DNA of 8,151 nt from an uncultured Bacilli bacterium (lineage in GTDB: Bacteria > Bacillota_I > Bacilli_A > RF39 > UBA660). The DNA lies in the NCBI GenBank assembly GCA_944358275.1, contig CALVQZ010000080.1, positions 1-8,151 of the forward strand, in the 5' to 3' direction. Of this stretch, positions 1 to 5,213 are shown in pieces (positions within the stretch are counted from its first letter, which is position 1; each line of letters begins with the position of its first letter). The notes beneath the pieces are model-generated. The model did not search any database and was not told the origin of the DNA. It saw nothing but the letters and a program-made list of their open reading frames with translations. The position numbers were made by a program, and so were the translations under genes.

Positions 1-350
1 AATTCTTTTGCTTTTTGATAATTTTGAGGTACTCCTTCTCCATATCGATACATATTTGCTAGATTACACATTGCAGAAGCATTATTTAATGCAATAGCTC
101 TTTCATACAACTTTATTGCTTTATAATGATCTTGAAGAACACCATTTCCATGTTCATACATATAAGCTAAATTATTCATTGCAGAAGCATTATTTAATGC
201 AATAGCTCTTTCATACAACTCTTTTGCTTTTTCATAATTTTGAGAAATACCATTTCCTAATTGATACATACAAGCTAAATTATTCATTGCATCAGAATTT
301 CCCTGTTCAATTAACATTTCTAATTTTTTTATTTTATCCTTATCCTTCAT
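1..350 (-). CDS. Sel1-like repeat (TPR-family) protein, 5' part only
   Basis: The minus-strand reading frame starts at the ATG complementary to 348-350 and stays open for 116 codons to the left edge, so the 3' end is missing. The product begins MKDKDKIKKLEMLIEQGN and then carries 36-residue units of the Sel1 type: an AMNNLAxMY helix, a G-x-G-V/I turn, then QxYxKAxxLYERA. Two complete units and most of a third are visible. Sel1 repeats are alpha-solenoid protein-protein interaction scaffolds; the sequence gives no clue to the partner. There is no signal peptide or membrane segment, so the visible part looks cytoplasmic. The start is supported by a GAGGTG ribosome binding site (359-364) eight bases upstream and a consensus promoter. 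It is transcribed away from mnmE and is unlikely to share function with the housekeeping genes to its right. Family certain, function unknown. Confidence 0.88.
   Translation of the reverse strand, partial: MKDKDKIKKLEMLIEQGNSDAMNNLACMYQLGNGISQNYEKAKELYERAIALNNASAMNNLAYMYEHGNGVLQDHYKAIKLYERAIALNNASAMCNLANMYRYGEGVPQNYQKAKE
69..220 (-). repeat. Perfect 44-bp direct repeat inside the Sel1 gene
   Basis: Positions 69-112 and 177-220 are identical over 44 bases and are offset by 108 bases, which is exactly one 36-codon Sel1 unit. Nucleotide identity, not only protein similarity, indicates recent unit duplication or gene conversion between neighbouring repeats. Confidence 0.85.
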
Positions 351-374
351 ATAAAAAACACCTCATATAAAAAA

Positions 375-403
375 ATTATATACTACTTTTTTTAGTATGT
401 CAA
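375..403 (-). promoter_or_regulatory. Consensus sigma-A promoter of the Sel1-repeat gene
   Basis: On the minus strand TTGACA (398-403) and TATAAT (375-380) are both perfect consensus hexamers separated by the optimal 17 bp. Transcription would start near 367-369, giving a leader of under 20 nt before the ATG at 350, with GAGGTG at 359-364. It is the best-matching promoter in the window and suggests strong, possibly unregulated expression. Confidence 0.85.
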
Positions 404-439
404 AAAAAGTAAATTGAAAATATGTATATTTAATTTTTT

Positions 440-550
440 ATGTTGTTTCTAAATTCAAAAGAAGAGTTAAAAGTAGTATTAAAAGAAACATTAAGTGATA
501 TGATAGCAAGAAAATTATTAAGTGAAGTTGAAGAGTTAAGTAAGGATTAG
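440..550 (+). CDS. Doubtful 36-residue ORF, possible remnant of a larger gene
   Basis: An ATG at 440 opens 36 codons ending in TAG (548-550). The product is charged and Lys/Glu/Leu-rich, with a stretch such as SKEELKVVLKETLSDMIA that looks helical. This is reminiscent of N-terminal helices in small phage or DNA-binding proteins, but I do not recognise a family. No Shine-Dalgarno precedes the ATG and no clear promoter is visible. Immediately after the stop, the frame shifted by one continues with codons for GLEKLKLYEEYNSK before TGA, so this may be a frameshifted, decaying gene rather than a functional small protein. It could also be chance in AT-rich DNA. Confidence 0.2.
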   Translation: MLFLNSKEELKVVLKETLSDMIARKLLSEVEELSKD

Positions 551-653
551 AAAAGTTAAAATTATATGAAGAATATAACAGTAAATGATAAAATATATTA
601 TTAAATTATGTATGACTTTAAAAAGTAGTCTTTCTCTTTTTCTATTTTAATTG

Positions 654-659
654 TATAAT
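654..659 (+). promoter_or_regulatory. Probable -10 box for the mnmE-recF operon
   Basis: A perfect TATAAT lies 20 bases upstream of the mnmE ATG. The region 17 bp further upstream (about 631-636, TTTCTC) is a poor -35, so this is weaker evidence than for the other promoters here. The implied leader is very short (roughly 14 nt) but would still include the GAGGTGAT ribosome binding site at 669-676. Confidence 0.45.
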
Positions 660-679
660 CTTTAGTAAGAGGTGATATT

Positions 680-2023
680 ATGCATGATACTATTGTTGGT
701 ATATCAACAGCTTTAGGTGTAGGTGCTATATCTATAATTAGACTTAGTGGAAGTGATGCGATAAGTATAGTTAATAAGGTATTTGATAGGGATTTAAGTA
801 AAGTAGAAAGTCATACTATAAATTATGGTCATATTGTATATAATGATGAGATTATTGATGAAGTTTTAATATCTGTAATGAGAAGTCCAAAAACATATAC
901 TTTAGAAGATATTGTTGAAATAAATTGTCATGGTGGTATTGCTACTACTAATAAGGTTTTAGAATTGATGCTATTAAATGGTGCTAGATTATCTGAACCA
1001 GGAGAGTTTACTAAAAGGGCATTTTTAAATGGTAGAATCGACTTGATTGAAGCTGAAAATGTTATGAATTTGATAAATTCTAAGACTGAGTCTTCAAGAA
1101 AACTTGCAATAAATGGTATAAGTGGTAAGGTATCTAAAATGATTAGTGATTTAAGAAGTAAGATGTTAGATATAATTACTAATATTGAAGTTAATATTGA
1201 TTATCCTGAGTATGAAGATATATTAGTTGTTACTAATGATATGATTAAGAATAATGTTAGTAAATTAAAATGTGAATTAAAAAGAATATTGAAAGAAGCA
1301 GAAAATGGTAAATTGATAAAAGAAGGGATAAAGACTATAATTATTGGTCGTCCTAATGTTGGTAAAAGTAGCATATTAAATAGATTGCTCGATGAAGATA
1401 AAGCAATAGTTACTGATATTGAAGGTACTACTAGAGATATTGTAGAAGGAAGTGTTTCAATTGATGGAATTTTGTTAAATATAATCGATACAGCAGGTAT
1501 TAGAGATACTGATAATGTTGTTGAAAAATTAGGTGTAGAAAAATCATTGAATTTGATTGATAGTGCTGATTTGGTTGTAGTCGTTCTAAATAATAATGAG
1601 AAATTAACTGATTATGATAGATATATTTTATCTAAAACTGATGATAAGAAGAGAATAATATATGTTAATAAGATGGATTTAGATTCTAATATTGATATTG
1701 ATGGTGATGATATAATATATGGTACTACTTTAAGAGATGATGGTCTTGATGATTTAAAATTAAAGATAAGAGAATTATTTAATATGGATTTAATAGAACA
1801 ATCTGATTTAAATTATTTATCTAGTTCACATCAAATTGCTACTATAAAGCAAACTTTAAAAATAATTGATGATATAGAAGAAGCAATAAAATTAAATATG
1901 GAAGTTGATATGATTGAAATTGATATTAAAAAGATATGGGAACTTCTTGGTAAGCTTATTGGTGAAAATTATGATGATGAGTTGATAGATGAGTTGTTTA
2001 GTAAATTTTGTTTAGGAAAATAG
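680..2023 (+). CDS. mnmE: tRNA uridine-5-carboxymethylaminomethyl modification GTPase MnmE (TrmE)
   Basis: MnmE works with MnmG to install the (carboxymethyl)aminomethyl group at C5 of wobble U34 in certain tRNAs, using a formyl-tetrahydrofolate-derived one-carbon unit and K+-dependent GTP hydrolysis. The 447-residue protein has the expected order: N-terminal folate-binding domain (MHDTIVGISTALGVGAISIIRL...), central helical region with the family motif VNIDYPEYEDI near 172-182, and an inserted Ras-like G domain. G-domain motifs are GRPNVGKSS (223-231), DTAGIRDT (from 270) and NKMD (330-333). The C terminus FCLGK keeps the catalytic cysteine (C444) of the usual CIGK tail. The length is close to the normal ~455. 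The ATG at 680 is set by a GAGGTGAT ribosome binding site. recF follows after a single base. MnmE usually neighbours mnmG/rsmG near the origin; mnmG is not adjacent on this side. Confidence 0.97.
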   Translation: MHDTIVGISTALGVGAISIIRLSGSDAISIVNKVFDRDLSKVESHTINYGHIVYNDEIIDEVLISVMRSPKTYTLEDIVEINCHGGIATTNKVLELMLLNGARLSEPGEFTKRAFLNGRIDLIEAENVMNLINSKTESSRKLAINGISGKVSKMISDLRSKMLDIITNIEVNIDYPEYEDILVVTNDMIKNNVSKLKCELKRILKEAENGKLIKEGIKTIIIGRPNVGKSSILNRLLDEDKAIVTDIEGTTRDIVEGSVSIDGILLNIIDTAGIRDTDNVVEKLGVEKSLNLIDSADLVVVVLNNNEKLTDYDRYILSKTDDKKRIIYVNKMDLDSNIDIDGDDIIYGTTLRDDGLDDLKLKIRELFNMDLIEQSDLNYLSSSHQIATIKQTLKIIDDIEEAIKLNMEVDMIEIDIKKIWELLGKLIGENYDDELIDELFSKFCLGK

Positions 2024-2024
2024 T

Positions 2025-3119
2025 ATGAAGATAAATAATATTAGTATTTGTAATTTTAGGAATTATGAGAATTTATGTATAGATTTTAATGAGGGTATAA
2101 ATATATTTATTGGGAATAATGGTGTTGGTAAAACAAATATATTAGAGAGTATTTATGTTCTTGCAATTACAAAATCGCATAGATCTTATATTGATAAGAA
2201 TTTAATAAATAGTTCTAAAAATATAATGAAATTAAGTGGTAAAGTAGAATCTAATAAGTGTGTGAAATTTCTTGAATTATTTATGAATAATAAAGGTAAG
2301 AGAGTTAGTATAGATAAAATAGTTTATAAAAAAATAAGTGATTATATATCTAATTTATTAGTAATATTATTTTCTCCTGATGATTTAGAGTTAATAAAGG
2401 GTAGTCCAAGTGTAAGAAGAAAATATATGAATATCGAAATTGGGCAATTAGATAATAAATATCTTAATTATTTAAATGAATATAATAATTTGTTAAAAAA
2501 CAGAAATGAGTATTTAAAAAGTATATCTATAGATAATATTGATATGAATTATATTGGTGTATTAAATTTTCAAATTTGTGAAAAAGCATCTATGATATAT
2601 AAGTATAGATATGAATATATAGCTAATCTTAATAGAATAATAGATATTATATTTAATGAATTATCAGAAGGGAAATTAAGTATAAAGTATTTAAATAATA
2701 TTGATTGTAATAGTTATGTTGATTATAAAGAAAAATTATTAGAGAAGTTAGATAGTAATTTAAAAAGGGAAATTATAATGGGGACTACTTTGTATGGACC
2801 TCATAGAGATGATATAGAGTTTTATTTAAATGATAATAATGTAAGAGAGTATGGTTCACAAGGACAACAAAGATTATGTATATTGGCAATGAAATTTGCA
2901 GAATGTGAGTATTTTAAAGAAAAAATAGGTGAATATCCAGTTCTTTTATTAGATGATATATTTAGTGAACTTGATATATTAAAGAGAAATTCTATAATTA
3001 AATATTTAAATAAAGGTATACAGGTGTTTATAACTACTACAGATATAAATGATATTGATGAATGTATTTTATCTAATTCAAAAATTTATAGTATAATTGA
3101 TAATAATATAGTTTGCTAG
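2025..3119 (+). CDS. recF: DNA replication and repair protein RecF
   Basis: RecF is an SMC-like ABC-type ATPase that binds DNA and, with RecO and RecR, loads RecA at single-strand gaps and stalled forks. The 364-residue length is normal. The Walker A motif is GNNGVGKT (30-37), the ABC signature is GSQGQQR (277-283) and Walker B is LLLDDIFSELD (307-317). The N-terminal ICNFRNYENL motif is also typical. Its ATG begins one base after the mnmE stop; an AGGA at 2014-2017 inside the mnmE tail is the likely ribosome binding site, so translation is probably coupled to mnmE. In most Bacillota recF follows dnaN and an S4-domain gene and precedes gyrB. Here the gyrB link is kept but mnmE stands in the dnaN position. 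Codon use resembles its neighbours. Confidence 0.97.
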   Translation: MKINNISICNFRNYENLCIDFNEGINIFIGNNGVGKTNILESIYVLAITKSHRSYIDKNLINSSKNIMKLSGKVESNKCVKFLELFMNNKGKRVSIDKIVYKKISDYISNLLVILFSPDDLELIKGSPSVRRKYMNIEIGQLDNKYLNYLNEYNNLLKNRNEYLKSISIDNIDMNYIGVLNFQICEKASMIYKYRYEYIANLNRIIDIIFNELSEGKLSIKYLNNIDCNSYVDYKEKLLEKLDSNLKREIIMGTTLYGPHRDDIEFYLNDNNVREYGSQGQQRLCILAMKFAECEYFKEKIGEYPVLLLDDIFSELDILKRNSIIKYLNKGIQVFITTTDINDIDECILSNSKIYSIIDNNIVC

Positions 3120-3133
3120 ACTATATTTTTTTT
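3105..3133 (+). terminator. Possible weak intrinsic terminator of mnmE-recF
   Basis: AATATAGT (3105-3112) and ACTATATT (3120-3127) form a perfect 8-bp stem with a 7-nt loop. The T run 3126-3133 begins within the stem. The hairpin spans the recF stop codon. Only one pair is G-C, so the stem is weak and some readthrough into gyrB is likely. Confidence 0.4.
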
Positions 3134-3172
3134 ATTAAATTTAATTAAATTAGCAAAAAAAGCCTAAAAATG

Positions 3173-3181
3173 TGTTATAAT
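3173..3181 (+). promoter_or_regulatory. Extended -10 promoter for gyrB-gyrA
   Basis: TGTTATAAT is a perfect extended -10 element (TGn followed by TATAAT at 3176-3181). There is no good -35 at 16-18 bp upstream; the closest resemblance is TTAGCA (3150-3155) at 20 bp. Extended -10 promoters can work without a -35. A start near 3188 gives a leader of about 83 nt before gyrB, AT-rich and without a recognisable riboswitch. The gyrB ribosome binding site GGAAGGTG lies at 3257-3264. Confidence 0.65.
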
Positions 3182-3270
3182 GGTAGTGTAAGTATGGGAG
3201 TACAAGAAAATAAAAAAATTAAAAATAAGACATTTTAAAGCAATATTTTAAAATAAGGAAGGTGTGTTAG

Positions 3271-4383
3271 ATGGAAAATGTTAATAATGAGCATTATGAT
3301 GCTTCTGATATACAAGTACTAGAGGGATTAGAAGCAGTAAGAAAAAGACCTGGTATGTACATTGGTACTACTGATATAAAGGGATTACATCATTTAGTTT
3401 GGGAAATAGTCGATAATGCTATCGATGAGGCTTTAGCTGGATATTGTAAAAATATTGAAGTTGTCATAAATAAAGATAATTCTATTACTGTAAAAGATGA
3501 TGGAAGAGGAATACCTGTCGATATTCATCCTAAAACAAAATTATCAACAGTAGAAACAGTTTACACTGTATTGCATGCTGGTGGAAAGTTTGGTGGTGGA
3601 GGATATAAGGTATCTGGTGGACTACATGGTGTTGGTGCATCCGTTGTTAATGCACTTAGTAAATGGGTTGAAGTAAAAGTATATAAGAATGGCAATATTT
3701 ACTTTGTAAAATTTGAAAATGGAGGACATACAGTAGAACCTCTTAAGATAATAGATACTTGTGATATAAATAGAACAGGTACTGTTGTTACTTTTAAACC
3801 AGATCCTTCTATATTTGATAGTGAAGTTTATGATTATGAAACTTTGAAGGTTAGAATCAGAGAATTAGCGTTTTTAAATAGAGGTTTGTCTTTAAGTTTA
3901 AGAGATGATAGAGATGATGAAGATACTACTGGAGAGCACTTTTTATATGAAGGTGGTATTAGTGAATATGTTAGATTTATAAATCAAAATAAAACTGTAT
4001 TACATGAGAATATTATTCATTTATCTGGAGAAGAAGATGATGTAATGTTTGAAGTTGCTATGCAATATAATTCTGGTTATAATGAAAATATATATTCGTT
4101 TGTAAATAATATAAATACTCATGATGGTGGAACACACGAAGAGGGTGTAAAAAGAGCATTAACAAGAGTAATAAATAATTATGCTAGAAAAGCAGGAATT
4201 TTAAAAGAAAAAGATGATTCTTTAACAGGTGATGATGTTAAAGAAGGTTTAACTATGATAATTTCTTGTAAACATCCAAATCCACAATTTGCAGGTCAAA
4301 AAAAGGGTAGGTTAGGTAATTCTGAAGTTAGAAAATTAGCAGATAATGTATTCTCTACTGGTTCTGAAAGATTTTTAACGTAA
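3271..4383 (+). CDS. gyrB: DNA gyrase subunit B, N-terminal ATPase/transducer part (ends at in-frame TAA)
   Basis: GyrB supplies the ATP-driven gate of gyrase, which introduces negative supercoils. These 370 codons correspond to the 43-kDa N-terminal fragment. The GHKL ATPase shows EIVDNAIDEALAG with the catalytic Glu at 45 and Mg-binding Asn at 49, DDGRGIP (76-82) and GLHGVGASVVNALS. The transducer region contains the QKK loop (343-345), whose lysine 345 matches the ATP-contacting Lys of the E. coli QTK loop. The start has a good GGAAGGTG ribosome binding site. The frame ends in ...FLT and TAA (4381-4383), yet the same frame continues for 273 codons with perfect GyrB sequence. The stop replaces a Glu codon expected from the conserved FL-x-ENP motif (GAA to TAA). 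As it stands, translation would give a truncated ATPase half without TOPRIM. The full frame 3271-5202 would be 643 residues, normal for a Bacillota GyrB. Confidence 0.95.
   Translation: MENVNNEHYDASDIQVLEGLEAVRKRPGMYIGTTDIKGLHHLVWEIVDNAIDEALAGYCKNIEVVINKDNSITVKDDGRGIPVDIHPKTKLSTVETVYTVLHAGGKFGGGGYKVSGGLHGVGASVVNALSKWVEVKVYKNGNIYFVKFENGGHTVEPLKIIDTCDINRTGTVVTFKPDPSIFDSEVYDYETLKVRIRELAFLNRGLSLSLRDDRDDEDTTGEHFLYEGGISEYVRFINQNKTVLHENIIHLSGEEDDVMFEVAMQYNSGYNENIYSFVNNINTHDGGTHEEGVKRALTRVINNYARKAGILKEKDDSLTGDDVKEGLTMIISCKHPNPQFAGQKKGRLGNSEVRKLADNVFSTGSERFLT
4381..4383 (+). other. In-frame nonsense codon (TAA) inside gyrB
   Basis: Codon 371 of gyrB is TAA between ...RFLT and NPEEAK. Both flanks are in the same frame, with no insertion or deletion. 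The family motif at this place is FL-x-ENP, so a single G-to-T change in a GAA codon explains it. It falls in the linker between transducer and TOPRIM domains. It could be a sequencing or assembly error, a real mutation, a suppressed stop or a gene fission; the sequence alone cannot decide. Confidence 0.9.
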
Positions 4384-4419
4384 AATCCTGAAGAAGCTAA
4401 AATCATAGTAAATAAGGCA

Positions 4420-5202
4420 ATGCTTGCTTGTCGTGCTAGAAATGCTGCAAAAAAAGCAAGAGAAATAACTAGAAAATCTGATTTAGCAACAACTAATTTT
4501 TTTGGTAAATTATCTGATTGTAAGAGTAAAGATCCTAAAGTATCTGAGATATTTATAGTCGAGGGAGATAGTGCCGGTGGTAGTGCTAAAAAGGGTAGGG
4601 ATGCTATGACTCAAGCAATATTACCTTTAAAGGGAAAAATTTTGAATGTTGAAAAAGCAAGATTAGATAAAGCATTATCTAATGAAGAAATAAGAACTAT
4701 CATAACTGCTTTTGGAACAGGTATAGGAGAAGAGTTTGATTTATCTAAGTTAAGATACGATAAAATTATTATAATGACAGATGCTGATGTCGATGGTTCT
4801 CACATAAGAGTATTATTGCTTACATTATTTTATAGATTTTTTAAACCAATTGTTGAAAATGGACACGTATATGCTGCTCAACCACCATTGTATAGAATAA
4901 TGCATGGTAAAACTAGAAAATATGTACTAGATGATAGAGAAAAAGATGAGTATTTAGCATCATTACCTGAGAATGTTAGGGCACGTGCTGAAATTGCTAG
5001 AATGAAAGGTCTAGGTGAAATGGATGCTGATGAGTTAAATGAAACAACAATGGATATTGAAAAAAGAACATTAAGACGTATAAATGTAAGTGATTGTGTT
5101 GCAGCTGATGCAATATTTGAAAAACTTATGGGTGATGAAGTAGAACCAAGAAGAAAATTTATAGAGGAAAATGCAAGATATGTTAAAAATCTTGATGTAT
5201 AG
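4420..5202 (+). CDS. gyrB: DNA gyrase subunit B, C-terminal TOPRIM part (in frame downstream of the stop)
   Basis: This is the rest of gyrB: GyrB-like sequence resumes straight after the TAA at 4384 (NPEEAKIIVNKA...), and the first ATG is at 4420. It carries the TOPRIM metal site: EGDSAGGSAKKGRD with Glu 431 of the full-length count, and DADVDG with Asp 504, 506 and 508. It also has the PPLYRI segment and the GyrB tail YKGLGEM-like RMKGLGEMDADEL and EPRRKFIEENARYVKNLDV that contacts GyrA. No proper Shine-Dalgarno precedes the ATG at 4420: AAGG ends only two bases before it. Independent translation would therefore be inefficient unless ribosomes reinitiate after the upstream stop. The gene ends in TAG overlapping the gyrA ribosome binding site. 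Whether it is made as a separate polypeptide, by readthrough, or only appears split because of an error is unresolved. Confidence 0.9.
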   Translation: MLACRARNAAKKAREITRKSDLATTNFFGKLSDCKSKDPKVSEIFIVEGDSAGGSAKKGRDAMTQAILPLKGKILNVEKARLDKALSNEEIRTIITAFGTGIGEEFDLSKLRYDKIIIMTDADVDGSHIRVLLLTLFYRFFKPIVENGHVYAAQPPLYRIMHGKTRKYVLDDREKDEYLASLPENVRARAEIARMKGLGEMDADELNETTMDIEKRTLRRINVSDCVAADAIFEKLMGDEVEPRRKFIEENARYVKNLDV

Positions 5203-5208
5203 GAGGTG
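5201..5208 (+). promoter_or_regulatory. Consensus ribosome binding site of gyrA overlapping the gyrB stop
   Basis: AGGAGGTG is a full-length anti-16S match, five bases before the gyrA ATG (5214). It overlaps the gyrB TAG (5200-5202), which points to coupled expression of the two gyrase subunits from one mRNA. Confidence 0.85.
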
Positions 5209-5213
5209 TAAGT

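Larger units (their letters stand above)
351..679. other. Divergent intergenic spacer between the Sel1 gene and mnmE
   Basis: This 329-base spacer separates two divergently transcribed genes. It holds the minus-strand Sel1 promoter (375-403), a doubtful short ORF (440-550), and a plus-strand -10 box and ribosome binding site for mnmE (654-675). The inverted repeat TACTTTTTTT (384-393) / AAAAAAAGTA (402-411) lies inside the Sel1 promoter, overlapping its -35 and spacer. It could be an operator or simply AT-rich sequence. No RNA gene, DnaA box or parS site is seen here. Confidence 0.6.

Noticed and set aside
3233..3253. Hairpin TTTTAAA/TTTAAAA in the gyrB leader as a riboswitch or attenuator
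   Set aside because: Seven A-U pairs only, no T tract or conserved riboswitch core; expected by chance in such AT-rich DNA.
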